Shown: in pieces, positions 37,735 through 46,098 of the stretch
Layout of the letters: every line of letters begins with the position of its first letter
Numbering within the stretch: position 1 is the first letter of the stretch
From: Sulfodiicoccus acidiphilus
GTDB lineage: Archaea; Thermoproteota; Thermoprotei_A; Sulfolobales; Sulfolobaceae
Direction of reading: 5' to 3'
DNA length: 64,000 nucleotides
Assembly (NCBI RefSeq): GCF_003967175.1
Contig: NZ_AP018553.1
Location: forward strand, 124,001 to 188,000
Notes under the pieces: model-generated
The model's input: the letters and a program-made list of their open reading frames with translations, nothing else
Told to the model about the DNA's origin: nothing
Database searches by the model: none
Translations under genes and position numbers: made by a program

Positions 37735-37756
37735 GGTCTGTTCAGTACACCTCTAT

Positions 37757-37903
37757 ATGGCTTCCTACAGATGTGGTAAGTGTTGGAAAACCTTTGACGA
37801 CGCCCAGCTTAAAGTACTTCCTGGAATAAGGTGTCCATACTGTGGGCATAGAATAATATATATGGTAAGAAAGCCGATTGTAAAAGCGGTTAAGGCAGTT
37901 TAG
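37757..37903 (+). CDS. rpoP: RNA polymerase subunit P (Rpo12)
   Basis: A 48-residue zinc-ribbon subunit. [10 protein letters not shown] and [10 protein letters not shown] provide the four cysteines, and the order with RxxxP ending matches Rpb12/Rpo12. Too short for standard ORF cut-offs. It starts leaderless by TATA spacing. Its last 14 nt overlap the 3' end of the convergent agmatinase gene. Confidence 0.9.
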   Translation: MASYRCGKCWKTFDDAQLKVLPGIRCPYCGHRIIYMVRKPIVKAVKAV

Positions 37904-38780
37904 ATTTTACAGCTGCAGCGACCTCAAATATCATCTTGGCCCCTAGAATAGCCGTTATCCCTGAGTGGTCAAATGGCGGAGACACTTCTACTACGTCGAA
38001 TCCCACCGTTCGTTGGTCAACTATGAGGTTCATGATGTCTAGTATAGTTGAGGGATCTAGACCTTCGGGCTCCGGAGTTGCCACTCCTGGTGCATAAGCG
38101 GGATCTATAGCGTCCATGTCAAGTGAAACATAGACGTTCCTGCATCCGTTGAAGTGTGTTAGTACCTTTCTGCTAACCTCCCTAGGGCCGAGCAGTTTCA
38201 CCTGATGAGAGGTGATGAAAGGTATTCCAGCTGTATTGGCATACTCTATTTCGTCTTTACCTACGGCCCTGTTTCCTACCTCCATTATCTTGAATCCTAA
38301 TTCCGAGATTCTCCTCATTACACATGCGTGGTCGTATCTATAGCCCATGTATTCGTCTCTGAGATCTAGATGAGCGTCAAACGAGAGAACACACGTTTCT
38401 TCGGGACTCATTGCGCTCACGATTCCCGTCGTTATGGTGTGTTCACCCCCAATGGAAATCAGGAATTTTCCTTTATTCAAGACATATGTTGCAGCATCTC
38501 TTATTCTCCTCAAGTTGAGTTCGACATCAGAGGGGTGCAATATGACGTCGCCTACGTCGTCGAAGCCGAACTCACTTACGTCAACCCCAGTTCTAATAGA
38601 GTAGAATTCTATGAACTGTGCAGCCTCCCTAATAGCACCTGGAGCAAATCTACTACCTGGTCTGTAGCTACTCGTTATGTCCATGGGGATTCCCATTACA
38701 GCGAACTTGGAGGTGTGTCTCCTCGACCCGGCGAAAAGCCGACTTCCCTCATTTACGTAAAGCAACGCCGATTCGTCCAT
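37890..38780 (-). CDS. speB: Agmatinase/ureohydrolase
   Basis: A 296-residue binuclear manganese hydrolase of the arginase/agmatinase family. Metal-site motifs are [20 protein letters not shown] (Asp and His ligands) and [15 protein letters not shown]. The start at ATG 38780 (MDESALLY) is preferred; the open frame runs 37 residues further up without homology-like sequence. It would convert agmatine to putrescine and urea, feeding the spermidine synthase encoded at 43.2-44.1 kb. Arginase activity is the alternative. Confidence 0.88.
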   Translation of the reverse strand: MDESALLYVNEGSRLFAGSRRHTSKFAVMGIPMDITSSYRPGSRFAPGAIREAAQFIEFYSIRTGVDVSEFGFDDVGDVILHPSDVELNLRRIRDAATYVLNKGKFLISIGGEHTITTGIVSAMSPEETCVLSFDAHLDLRDEYMGYRYDHACVMRRISELGFKIMEVGNRAVGKDEIEYANTAGIPFITSHQVKLLGPREVSRKVLTHFNGCRNVYVSLDMDAIDPAYAPGVATPEPEGLDPSTILDIMNLIVDQRTVGFDVVEVSPPFDHSGITAILGAKMIFEVAAAVKSKLP

Positions 38781-38824
38781 AGTGGCGTAATTCGATGTTC
38801 TTTTATTAAGTCTAGCGTTTCTCC

Positions 38825-40546
38825 ATGGCCGTGGATAACGTAGATAAGGTGCTGGATCTCGCCAAGAGGAGGGGACTTTTCTGGCCATCATACGAAATTT
38901 ACGGTGGAGTAGGAGGACTCTATGATCTGGGCCACGTGGGAGTTAAAGTTAAGAACAGGATCATCAGGTTGTGGAGACGGCTCTTTGTCGAGGAGAACTC
39001 TGACTTTGTGGTGGAGATAGAGACTCCTGTCATCACCCCTAAAAGGGTCTTAGAAGCTAGTGGTCATGTACAGAACTTCACTGATCCAGTAGTCGAGTGC
39101 TTGAGTTGTCATAGGGTGTTCAGGGCAGATCACTTAGTGGAGGGGGCTCTTCATATTTCAGCGGAGGGACTGACTACTTCTCAGTTAACGGAACTGATAA
39201 AGTCAAAGGGCCTCAAGTGTCCTCAATGTGGGGGAGAACTTGGCGAAGCTAGGACGTTCAACCTCCTCTTCACCACGAATATAGGTCCTTATACAGGTGA
39301 GACAGGATATCTAAGGCCTGAAACCGCACAGGGAATATTCACCTCTTTCAAGAGAGTCTTCATGAGTGCCAGAGAGAAGCTCCCCTTAGGGATCGCCCAG
39401 GTGGGCAGGGTGGCGAGGAACGAAATATCCCCGAGGCAAGGGCTACTGAGAATGAGAGAGTTCACGATAATGGAAATGGAGTTCTTCATCGACCCTAAGA
39501 AGCCTGGAGACCCTCCCATTTCTAAAATTGGTAAAAGGAAGCTAAACATACTTCTAGCAGAGTCAAAGGTAAGAGGTGACCCCCCTTCCTCGTTCAGTGT
39601 GGAAGAGTTGATGACTGGTAAACTAGTTCAGAGTCCATGGATGGTGTATTGGATGGCGATAGCTAATGACTTCGTTAATAAGCTAGGCATTAGAAGTGAG
39701 AATTCCTACTTCGAAGAAAAGCTCCCTCAGGAGAGAGCTCACTACTCTTCCCAGACCTTCGATCAGTTAGTTGTAATAGGAGACGAGAAGATCGAGTTGT
39801 CAGGACATGCCTACAGAACCGATTACGACCTTTCGAGACACATGCAGTTCAGCGGGGAGGATCTCACTGTTTTCAGACGTTTTGAAGAGCCAAAGCTTAC
39901 TAGAGTGAAAAAAGTGGTTCAATTACCTGTTCGGAAAGACAAGTTAACTGCAGCTAACTTAACAGAGTTCCTGAAGGGAAAGAGCCCCGAAGAGATAGAG
40001 GAGGCGTTGAAACTTGGGGTCGTGATAGGTGACACACCTCTAAGTACCCTTGTTAAGGTTGAGGAAGTGGAGGAGAAAGTGTCTGGTGAGAAGTTCGTTC
40101 CTCACGTAATAGAGCCTTCCTTCGGGGTCGAAAGGTGTCTATACGTGGCCACGCTGAGGGCATATAGGGAAATCCAGGGTAGGGTCGTTCTGTCCCTACC
40201 AATCGATATAGTTCCTTACGACGTTGCAGTATTCCCTCTGCTAGGCAGAGACGATATGGTGAGAGAGGCAGAGAGAATAGTCTCGATGCTAAGAGCTAAG
40301 TACGATGTTCTATACGACTCCTCAGGTAGCATAGGTAGGCGGTACGCTAGGATAGATGAGATTGGGGTGCCATTTGCCATAACCGTGGATGGGGACACAT
40401 TAAGGGATGGTACGGTCACCATAAGGGACAGGGATAGCTGGAACCAAGTTAGGGTTCCTCAGGCAACGTTGCTGGAAGTGTTGGAGAAGTTATTTAACGG
40501 CGAGAAGTTAGAGAGTTTAGGTATGCCCGTGAAGGGTGAGCTCTAG
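38825..40546 (+). CDS. glyS: Glycyl-tRNA synthetase
   Basis: A 573-residue class II enzyme of the archaeal/eukaryotic alpha-2 type. Motifs are [20 protein letters not shown] at the start, CxxC pairs in [10 protein letters not shown] and [10 protein letters not shown], class II motif 2 in [18 protein letters not shown], and the C-terminal anticodon-binding domain (VALSL-type strand near [19 protein letters not shown]). The ATG lies 44 nt from the divergent agmatinase start. Confidence 0.95.
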   Translation: MAVDNVDKVLDLAKRRGLFWPSYEIYGGVGGLYDLGHVGVKVKNRIIRLWRRLFVEENSDFVVEIETPVITPKRVLEASGHVQNFTDPVVECLSCHRVFRADHLVEGALHISAEGLTTSQLTELIKSKGLKCPQCGGELGEARTFNLLFTTNIGPYTGETGYLRPETAQGIFTSFKRVFMSAREKLPLGIAQVGRVARNEISPRQGLLRMREFTIMEMEFFIDPKKPGDPPISKIGKRKLNILLAESKVRGDPPSSFSVEELMTGKLVQSPWMVYWMAIANDFVNKLGIRSENSYFEEKLPQERAHYSSQTFDQLVVIGDEKIELSGHAYRTDYDLSRHMQFSGEDLTVFRRFEEPKLTRVKKVVQLPVRKDKLTAANLTEFLKGKSPEEIEEALKLGVVIGDTPLSTLVKVEEVEEKVSGEKFVPHVIEPSFGVERCLYVATLRAYREIQGRVVLSLPIDIVPYDVAVFPLLGRDDMVREAERIVSMLRAKYDVLYDSSGSIGRRYARIDEIGVPFAITVDGDTLRDGTVTIRDRDSWNQVRVPQATLLEVLEKLFNGEKLESLGMPVKGEL

Positions 40547-40890
40547 TGTCAGAACCCGAAGAGCGAAAGATGAACGTGAGGGACCTAGTGAATGTCATAC
40601 CCCCTGCTTCTGCTCTTAAAGGGGACAAGAAGCTAGAAGTTAAGGAGAAGAGAGTTAAGTTGAGGAGACGGCCAGATGTTCAACAGGGCTTCGTCCTGAT
40701 CTCTTCAAAATTAGCATCGGAATTGAAAATAGTTGATACTGTAGAAATATCCGTAAAAGGTAGCAGATCCAAGTTCAGAGCTATCGTTCAGGAGGCGATT
40801 CCAGATTACGAAATATATGCTAACGAGTCAGACATGGTGTCTAAGGGACTTCAAGACAACAGTACTGTTACTGTGAGGGCCTCAAAATGA
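40546..40890 (+). CDS. Hypothetical protein, 114 residues
   Basis: It starts with GTG at the last base of the glyS stop, so it is in the glyS operon. The protein is basic in the middle (EVKEKRVKLRRRPDVQQGFV) and predicted beta-rich after it (VDTVEISVKGSRSKFRAIV), which might suggest a nucleic-acid-binding barrel. No motif I can name. It overlaps the next gene by 4 nt. Confidence 0.65.
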   Translation: MSEPEERKMNVRDLVNVIPPASALKGDKKLEVKEKRVKLRRRPDVQQGFVLISSKLASELKIVDTVEISVKGSRSKFRAIVQEAIPDYEIYANESDMVSKGLQDNSTVTVRASK

Positions 40891-41351
40891 GTGCTAAGCG
40901 CGAAAACACCGGCGTTAAGAAAGGTTCTACGGACTCCATAGATAGCCGACATGGTGATGTAGATGGCCTGCAGGTCACTCTGAACGATCTTGATGAGGTT
41001 ATAGACGCTCATTCTTCTGTTCTTGAGGCGCTTGAAAGGAGTGTAACACTTAAGGACACGGAGAGTCTACTGAAGACATTGTCCTCAGCTAGGAGATTGA
41101 GAAAAGAGATGAAGAAGAGTGTGACCTCTTTAAGTCATAATTTCAGCATCATGCCTGAAAGCCAGGTTAAAGAACAAGTCAAGGGTATATTAGGTTACTT
41201 GTACCTTGTAGGACTCAGTGAGGAAATGGAGTTGCTAGCCAAGGCAGCAGAACTCATGGGTAAACTAGATCCGGTCGAAGAAAGGAAAGTCAGGGAAGAC
41301 ATGAAGGCCGTGAAAGAGATCCGAGACCCCCTGGCGCAAATTAGTTTTTAA
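40887..41351 (+). CDS. Hypothetical helical protein, 154 residues
   Basis: An ATG overlapping the previous stop. The first 25 residues are polar and flexible; the rest is helical (LNDLDEVIDAHSSVLEALER; EEMELLAKAAELMGKLDPVE). No Cys, membrane helix or catalytic motif. It is the third gene in the glyS cluster and is followed after 24 nt by a PhoU-like protein. Function unknown. Confidence 0.65.
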   Translation: MSAKRENTGVKKGSTDSIDSRHGDVDGLQVTLNDLDEVIDAHSSVLEALERSVTLKDTESLLKTLSSARRLRKEMKKSVTSLSHNFSIMPESQVKEQVKGILGYLYLVGLSEEMELLAKAAELMGKLDPVEERKVREDMKAVKEIRDPLAQISF

Positions 41352-41375
41352 ACGAGAGTTCATTTACCTCTCTCG

Positions 41376-42023
41376 ATGAGTGAAGGTATCGCTCAAATGA
41401 ACATTGAAGAACAGATTCAGAGGACGGCCAACCTCTTGCTAGACGAGGTTCGTTTATTCTACGAGATGCTCTCAAAGGTCCCAGACGGCCAACAGAAGGC
41501 AATGCAGAGCTACAGCAAAATATTCGGAGTTAAGAACGCTGTAGAGGAAAGCAAACACAGGACCATGGAGTACATAGTTAGAGTTGGCCCTAGCTTAATG
41601 GAGAGGGACCTTTATATTGACTTATTAAATTACATTGAGGAGACCTCTCAGGACATCGACGCGGCTGCTTACAGGCTTGCGACGTTAATAGCAAGAAACG
41701 TCAATATAGGACCTTCCTTTCACGGCCTTTTAACCAGGATAACAGAGAAGGCCATCGCCTCTCTCACACACTTCCTTGAAGGACTAAGGATGATTTCCGT
41801 CAACGTAAAGATCGCGATAGAGAACGCTATTACTATTTCCAAAATAGAGGAGGAAGTGGATGAACTGTACAGGGATCTAGAGTTGCAACTTTTCGATAAG
41901 AAGGCCGACGATCTAGTATACCTTATGCTGATGAAGGATATCACAGACAGACTCGAGGACGCCGTAGATTTAATGAAAAGTGCTGCAGATGATATGCGCT
42001 ATATAGCGATACAGAGGACCTGA
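41376..42023 (+). CDS. PhoU-like/DUF47 family protein
   Basis: A 215-residue all-helical protein. The C-terminal pattern EEEVDELYRDLELQLFDKKA and ITDRLEDAVDLMKSAADDM is typical of DUF47/PhoU-like metal-binding helical bundles, which usually act with inorganic-phosphate transporters or as Pho regulators. No transporter is adjacent. The start may be ATG 41376 or ATG 41397. It ends 1 nt before endA. Confidence 0.75.
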   Translation: MSEGIAQMNIEEQIQRTANLLLDEVRLFYEMLSKVPDGQQKAMQSYSKIFGVKNAVEESKHRTMEYIVRVGPSLMERDLYIDLLNYIEETSQDIDAAAYRLATLIARNVNIGPSFHGLLTRITEKAIASLTHFLEGLRMISVNVKIAIENAITISKIEEEVDELYRDLELQLFDKKADDLVYLMLMKDITDRLEDAVDLMKSAADDMRYIAIQRT

Positions 42024-42024
42024 C

Positions 42025-42564
42025 TTGCCCTGTACTGGAAATCTATTAGGAGAGAGGGTAGTAGTTTTTGACATCGATGAAGCTAAGCAACTGTACAATA
42101 AGGGTTACTTCGGCAAGCCTCTAGGCGAAAGTAAGCCCAGGGAAATTAAATCACCATTAGAGCTATCCTTAATAGAGTCCGTATATTTAATGAAGAAAGG
42201 AGAGCTAAAGGTAGTCCGTAATAGGACTCCTCTTTCAGTAGAAGAATTAATCGACTTGGCCTCTACTAAGGTCTCCAGATTTAACGTTCTAAACTTCGTC
42301 TACGAGAACCTCAGAGACAAGGGCTTCATAGTCAGATCAGGCATCAAGTTCGGGGCGGATTACGCAATATATACTATTGGACCAGGAGTTGAACACGCTC
42401 CCTATTTGGTTGTAGCCCTTGACGCGGCCTCTCAAATCTCGGTGAATGAGCTAATGGGATTTGGTAGGGTTTCTCACAGTGTGAAAAAAAGGTTAATTCT
42501 AGCACTTGTTGATGAAAAGGCAAAGTGGGTCAGGTACATAACGTTTAAATGGGAAAGGATGTAG
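42025..42564 (+). CDS. endA: tRNA-splicing endonuclease
   Basis: A 179-residue subunit that cuts bulge-helix-bulge introns. The catalytic triad is recognisable: Tyr about 113 in GADYAIY, His about 124 in GVEHAPYLVV, Lys about 165 in VDEKAKWVRY. Crenarchaeal enzymes need a second, structural subunit, not seen here. It starts with TTG 1 nt after the PhoU-like gene. Two of the three tRNA genes in the window have introns of the kind it removes, both within 2.8 kb. Confidence 0.93.
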   Translation: MPCTGNLLGERVVVFDIDEAKQLYNKGYFGKPLGESKPREIKSPLELSLIESVYLMKKGELKVVRNRTPLSVEELIDLASTKVSRFNVLNFVYENLRDKGFIVRSGIKFGADYAIYTIGPGVEHAPYLVVALDAASQISVNELMGFGRVSHSVKKRLILALVDEKAKWVRYITFKWERM

Positions 42565-42602
42565 ATATTAACCTGCATCAAAGCTACTAGGAGGTCGTCG
42601 TA

Positions 42603-43013
42603 TTGGACATTGGTGACTCGAGAAGGTTCGGAGAGAGTAGGCCACCGAGAGACCAGAGGAGAGAGATAGGGGATGGCGAACCGAAACCCATGCCATTAGG
42701 AGATAAGTGTAACTACCTTTGTCCCTACTTCAAGTGCAATAAGAAGGCCCTAATGATAACAATGAAGTACATGAAGGGAAATCCGTACAAGATTGGCAAG
42801 TGCAGGTGGGTAGGTGATACCTGTATAACTGGAGACTGTCAGTACGCTTATTGCGAGAAGAGAGCATTGCTTCCAGGAAATAGATGCGCTTTCGCTATGA
42901 GGAGAAAGGAGGAAAATGAAAAAGAGGAGGAATACGAGGAAGATGAAGTGGAGAGTAGAGTGAAGGAAATACTTTCCAAAAAGTTAGGTGGAAAGGGCAT
43001 AGAAGGGATCTAA
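42603..43013 (+). CDS. Cys-rich hypothetical protein
   Basis: A 136-residue protein with a Gly/Arg/Pro-rich first 33 residues, a cysteine-dense middle (KCNYLCPYFKC, GKCRWVGDTCITGDC, YCEKRALLPGNRC; nine Cys over about 60 residues) and a long acidic coiled tail (EENEKEEEYEEDEVESR). The Cys pattern suggests bound zinc or an iron-sulfur cluster. It begins with TTG 42603, 38 nt after endA, preceded by AGGAGGT. No family recognised. Confidence 0.7.
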   Translation: MDIGDSRRFGESRPPRDQRREIGDGEPKPMPLGDKCNYLCPYFKCNKKALMITMKYMKGNPYKIGKCRWVGDTCITGDCQYAYCEKRALLPGNRCAFAMRRKEENEKEEEYEEDEVESRVKEILSKKLGGKGIEGI

Positions 43014-43095
43014 GGATCTTTTCGACGTCCACACTGTTTGATGTGCGATTCGACTTATTGTTTCTGGATTGGAGTTTAAGTTCCTCAGAGAAGGG

Positions 43096-43203
43096 CGCCG
43101 GGGGCGGGATTCGAACCCGCGCGCTCTTGAAGAGCAGTGGGTCCCTCTCCCAGCTGGAAATTAGGTCTCGAGCCCACCCCCTTGACCACTCGGGCACCCC
43201 GGC
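43096..43203 (-). tRNA. tRNA-Ser (anticodon CGA) with 24-nt intron
   Basis: A type II tRNA: acceptor GCCGGGG/CCCCGGC, anticodon stem GTGGG/CCCAC, variable arm CTCTTCAAGAG, T-arm GCGGG-TTCGAAT-CCCGC, discriminator G. The loop reads CTCGAG then A once the intron at 43143-43166 is removed, giving anticodon CGA. The intron lies after position 37, the canonical archaeal site. Confidence 0.92.
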
Positions 43204-43232
43204 AGGTGAAGATTTCCCTTAACGTTATAAAG

Positions 43233-44141
43233 TTAAGCTGGTACAACCACCGGATTGGACTCGGTGGATACTTTTTTCTCAAAGTTCAGGATTCTTCTTA
43301 ATCCCTTAGGTATGTTGAACATCGACGCATGAGTAGGTCCATCATAATGTTTGAGCTCTCCAACTATCCTCTCCTTAACTTCCTCATCCACCTTTTCACT
43401 TTTAATTATAGAGCCTCCTCCTTTTATAGATGCCACGAATCCCCACAACCCATCGAACGCAGGTATGTATGTGATATAGGGATGTGAGTTACCAAATACA
43501 ACCCTGCAGGTATTGTTTATAACGCTGAACACCTCTAGGGAAAATGAGGGAGAAGTAGCTTGGGTAACTATGCCGCCCCCATCCCTCACTTTTGAGGACA
43601 GTATTTCATAGAACTCTTTCGTGTATAGTTTGTACGAGGTAGATTCCCTCATGGGATCCGTAAGATCCAGTACGACCGCGTCAAAAACCTCACTACTTTT
43701 CTTCACGTAGTCATACCCGTCCCCTATCACTAGCTCCGTCCTTGGATCCTCGAAGGCACCGGCGTGCCATTCCTTCATGTAATTCCTCGCAACGTCTATA
43801 ACCGTCGAGTCTATATCTACCATAACTGCCTTCCTTACATATCTGTGCTTGAGGACTTCCCTCAGGGTGGCTCCTTCTCCCCCTCCTAGGATTAGGACCT
43901 CCTTAGGTTCGTTAAGCGATAGTAGGAGAGGGTGTACCAAAGATTCGTGATAAATGTATTCGTCCTCTACCGAAGACTGTATCTTCCCGTCTATTATGAG
44001 GGTTTTTCCGAATCTATGAAGGTTGGCAAGCATAATTCTTTGGAAATCAGTTTGTTTGTCGAAAAACACGTTGGTTATACCGTGAGCGTGAAACTCGTAG
44101 GGTGTTTGCCACTCGATGTGCCAACTCCAATTATATGACAT
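43233..44141 (-). CDS. speE: Spermidine synthase (polyamine aminopropyltransferase)
   Basis: A 302-residue enzyme that adds an aminopropyl group from decarboxylated S-adenosylmethionine to putrescine or a related amine. Motifs are ILGGGEGATLREVLKH (nucleotide site), VMVDIDSTVIDVARNY, and VVLDLTDPMRE with the catalytic Asp. DEYIYHESLVHPLLLS is the typical gate region. It is the third gene of a minus-strand group (Sm protein, L37e, speE), starting 1 nt after L37e ends. Confidence 0.93.
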   Translation of the reverse strand: MSYNWSWHIEWQTPYEFHAHGITNVFFDKQTDFQRIMLANLHRFGKTLIIDGKIQSSVEDEYIYHESLVHPLLLSLNEPKEVLILGGGEGATLREVLKHRYVRKAVMVDIDSTVIDVARNYMKEWHAGAFEDPRTELVIGDGYDYVKKSSEVFDAVVLDLTDPMRESTSYKLYTKEFYEILSSKVRDGGGIVTQATSPSFSLEVFSVINNTCRVVFGNSHPYITYIPAFDGLWGFVASIKGGGSIIKSEKVDEEVKERIVGELKHYDGPTHASMFNIPKGLRRILNFEKKVSTESNPVVVPA

Positions 44142-44142
44142 G

Positions 44143-44328
44143 TTATCTTAACCTTATTCCATTTATTTTCTTGTTCTGCCAATCGAACCTTTTCAGTTTT
44201 GCGGAACGCCCGAAGCCACATGCAGCACAATACTTTTTAGCGGCATTGTAGGAATTTCTGCCACACCTCCTGCATCTTATGTGAGTGCCCCCTTTGTTCA
44301 TTTTGCCAAAGGAAGGTGTCCCTTTCAA
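44143..44328 (-). CDS. rpl37e: Ribosomal protein L37e
   Basis: A 61-residue large-subunit protein with a four-Cys zinc site: [13 protein letters not shown] and [18 protein letters not shown], the standard L37e pattern. It lies between the Sm-like protein and spermidine synthase in one operon; the Sm-L37e pairing is common in archaea. Confidence 0.96.
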   Translation of the reverse strand: MKGTPSFGKMNKGGTHIRCRRCGRNSYNAAKKYCAACGFGRSAKLKRFDWQNKKINGIRLR

Positions 44329-44338
44329 CTATCTCACC

Positions 44339-44566
44339 TTACTGCGGTATAGGAGATATCAGTATGACGTTATCTCCTCTTATTACTATCGTACCTAGCT
44401 TCTTACCGTTTCCGTCACTCTGTATCTCTTCAGAGTCTACTAGAACTAAGTTCATATGCTGATCGTAGCTCTTTAGTATACCTCTTACCTCCTTGTTCCC
44501 TTTTAATTTTACGAGAATTACGTTACCCACTGAATCTGAGAGCATCTTATGGGCAGTTTCTGCCAA
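44339..44566 (-). CDS. Sm-like (LSm) RNA-binding protein
   Basis: A 75-residue protein with Sm1 ([20 protein letters not shown], then [10 protein letters not shown]) and Sm2 ([15 protein letters not shown]) motifs, which forms a heptameric RNA-binding ring. Start is TTG 44566, with a GGTG ribosome-binding sequence upstream and a TATA box (CTTTATAAA) around 44605, so this transcript has a short leader. Confidence 0.94.
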   Translation of the reverse strand: MAETAHKMLSDSVGNVILVKLKGNKEVRGILKSYDQHMNLVLVDSEEIQSDGNGKKLGTIVIRGDNVILISPIPQ

Positions 44567-44732
44567 ACCACTGCACCTTCAGTCTCACATGAACCTCGAG
44601 TGATTTATAAAGATTGGGGATCAAGAAGTGTGTAGCTTCTCCTTCCTACTTTCTGTGCGTGCTTGGTAAACCGAGATTTCAGTGCCTTCTTAGTTGTAAA
44701 AGAAGTCGATGGCTGAGATAGCTCAGCTAAAA

Positions 44733-44740
44733 CTTATATT
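44733..44740 (+). promoter_or_regulatory. TATA box of tRNA-Tyr
   Basis: CTTATATT is centred 28 nt before the first base of the tRNA. Confidence 0.5.
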
Positions 44741-44764
44741 CTGGTTGAGGCCGAGTAAGGGTGT

Positions 44765-44850
44765 CCCGCCGTAGCTCAGTAGTAGAGCGCCCGGCTGTAG
44801 ATAGGGGCGCGGGGACCGGGTGGTCCGGGGTTCAAGTCCCCGCGGCGGGA
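44765..44850 (+). tRNA. tRNA-Tyr (anticodon GTA) with 14-nt intron
   Basis: Acceptor CCCGCCG/CGGCGGG with the C1-G72 pair typical of archaeal tRNA-Tyr, anticodon stem CCCGG/CCGGG, anticodon GTA, T-arm CGGGG-TTCAAGT-CCCCG, discriminator A. The intron is 44801-44814, after position 37; its exact edge is ambiguous by one base. Confidence 0.95.
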
Positions 44851-44885
44851 CCTGTTTCATTTATTCTGCTTATTGTTACCTAGTG

Positions 44886-44893
44886 TTTTTTTT
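44886..44893 (+). terminator. Oligo-T terminator after tRNA-Tyr
   Basis: A run of eight T about 35 nt past the tRNA 3' end; T-runs alone terminate archaeal RNA polymerase. Confidence 0.4.
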
Positions 44894-44914
44894 CTCAACG
44901 GATCATTTCCCTGC

Positions 44915-45100
44915 ATGAATTGTTACTCCTCCGACGGATTTAGAATATGTGTTGAGATCTGTGGAAAGCTCGTCTGTGACGAAAAGACTGTTTCGGACTA
45001 CGGTAAGCTCTGTGAGGAATGTGATAAAGGTCAGAAAGCTTCATGTAGAGAACTTCTGTCTCGCTATGGATGTTGGAGTGCAACCGGTTGGTGGCTCTGA
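44915..45100 (+). CDS. Possible Cys-rich mini-protein
   Basis: A 61-residue ORF with eight cysteines (RICVEICGKLVC, then KLCEECDKGQKASC, and YGC near the end), an arrangement that suggests metal or disulfide structure. ATG 44915 sits just past the tRNA-Tyr terminator; I see no clear TATA box or ribosome-binding site. The end runs into a probable transposon relic. Family not recognised. Confidence 0.35.
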   Translation: MNCYSSDGFRICVEICGKLVCDEKTVSDYGKLCEECDKGQKASCRELLSRYGCWSATGWWL

Positions 45101-45488
45101 ATTCCAGCATACTGACTCCTTCCCACCCTGGAAGGGTGGGGGTTCCCTTCCCATAGAGCTCATCGTTCCCACCATCGATTCGGGATTACGTCTCTCATTT
45201 TGCTGGGCAGTCGGGGTAGCAAGAGAGCCCCTCACGTGAAAAGATAGAACTTTCTTTCAAGACGTCTAGTCCCTTAAGAGGAAAGGAAGATGCTAGTTCC
45301 TCCCTCAGTTCCATCAAACCCTAGATCGAGCTGGAGAGGGGCATCGCTAGCATCACTAAGAAAAATTTAGAAAAGAAGTATTTAAATATAAGAGGCTATC
45401 CATCCCCGCCGTAAACGGAGAGGCTTTTTGCCTCCTTAACCCACTCGTTGTAAAAGCTACGTCATTGGGACAGTGAGGAGAGGGGTCG
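45101..45488. mobile_element. Probable IS200/IS605-type end remnants, no transposase
   Basis: A perfect hairpin CCCACCCT/AGGGTGGG (45122-45129 and 45133-45140) followed by GGGTTCCCTTCCC resembles the right-end structure of IS200/IS605-family elements in Sulfolobales. A second, degenerate element at about 45403-45435 (CCCCGCCGTAAACGGAGAGG then CTTTTTGCC) resembles the CGCC-GTAAA-GGCG hairpins of such elements. No tnpA or tnpB frame is present. Assignment is from remembered patterns. Confidence 0.35.
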
Positions 45489-46055
45489 TTATCTAGTTAC
45501 CCCATAAACCAGTCCAGCTGAAATTAAACCGGCTAAAACCATAACTACCGAGGTCCTCAATTTGTCCTCCAGTCTTCCCTCATAAACGAAACCTAGCGCT
45601 ACAAACGTCGAAGTTAGAGAAACTATTGCTAACAATATTCCTATTCTCCCCCCTATTAAAACATATGTTAGGACAGGGATCAAGCCCAACATGGGCGACA
45701 ATCCGTGAACTGTTGCCGAAAGGACAATAGCGACCTTAGCTCCATAATCATAAATTGTTCCATCTAGCCTCTTCATTAACTGTCTTTCCAAATTCTTTAA
45801 TTCGATTTTCCTTTCTTCCGATTCTACTATGAGAGAGTTTGCCGCCGATGAAATCGCGATTCCTACGAGTCCCCCCAGTGCTGTTAGTAACACCGTCTCG
45901 GGCCTAGCCCCTATTGTGTATAATGGTATTATTACGCTCATGGCTAGGACGATTCCATCGAAAGCACCTAGTATAAGATATCTTCTTAACATTGGAGCTA
46001 AATTCATGTAGGCAATGTACTTCAGTACTTCGCGCAGTGTATGTAGTTTAGGCAT
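45489..46055 (-). CDS. VIT1/CCC1-like membrane protein
   Basis: A 188-residue protein with about five membrane helices. RRYLILGAFDGIVLAMSVII resembles the first helix of VIT1/CCC1 iron/manganese transporters (AFDG motif), and AISSAANSLIVESEERKIEL the cytoplasmic metal-binding segment after helix 2. A role in vacuole-free divalent-metal export is only a possibility. The short gene on the other strand is divergent. Confidence 0.7.
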   Translation of the reverse strand: MPKLHTLREVLKYIAYMNLAPMLRRYLILGAFDGIVLAMSVIIPLYTIGARPETVLLTALGGLVGIAISSAANSLIVESEERKIELKNLERQLMKRLDGTIYDYGAKVAIVLSATVHGLSPMLGLIPVLTYVLIGGRIGILLAIVSLTSTFVALGFVYEGRLEDKLRTSVVMVLAGLISAGLVYGVTR

Positions 46056-46067
46056 CGTTGCACATCA

Positions 46068-46075
46068 TTTATATA
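46068..46075 (+). promoter_or_regulatory. TATA box of the secreted-type protein
   Basis: TTTATATA is centred 27-28 nt before GTG 46099. Confidence 0.45.
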
Positions 46076-46098
46076 TTGGGAAAAATGCTTTACGACGC

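Larger units (their letters stand above)
37110..37756. other. Non-coding gap after the ATPase cluster
   Basis: About 650 bp with no convincing gene. The middle (37351-37616) is the second copy of the 266-bp repeat; the flanks are unrelated to the flanks of copy 1. A proteolipid (c-ring) gene with two hydrophobic helices might be expected here, but none is present in any frame. The promoter of rpo12 is at the right end. Confidence 0.6.

Noticed and set aside
43096-43203. Reading the type II tRNA as tRNA-Leu(GAG)
   Set aside because: The anticodon stem GTGGG/CCCAC and a 24-nt intron after position 37 give a proper loop only with anticodon CGA, so it is tRNA-Ser.
44949-45239. Overlapping ORFs (96 and 64 codons) across the 45.1 kb hairpin
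   Set aside because: They run through the probable transposon-end hairpin and show no conserved domain; likely spurious.
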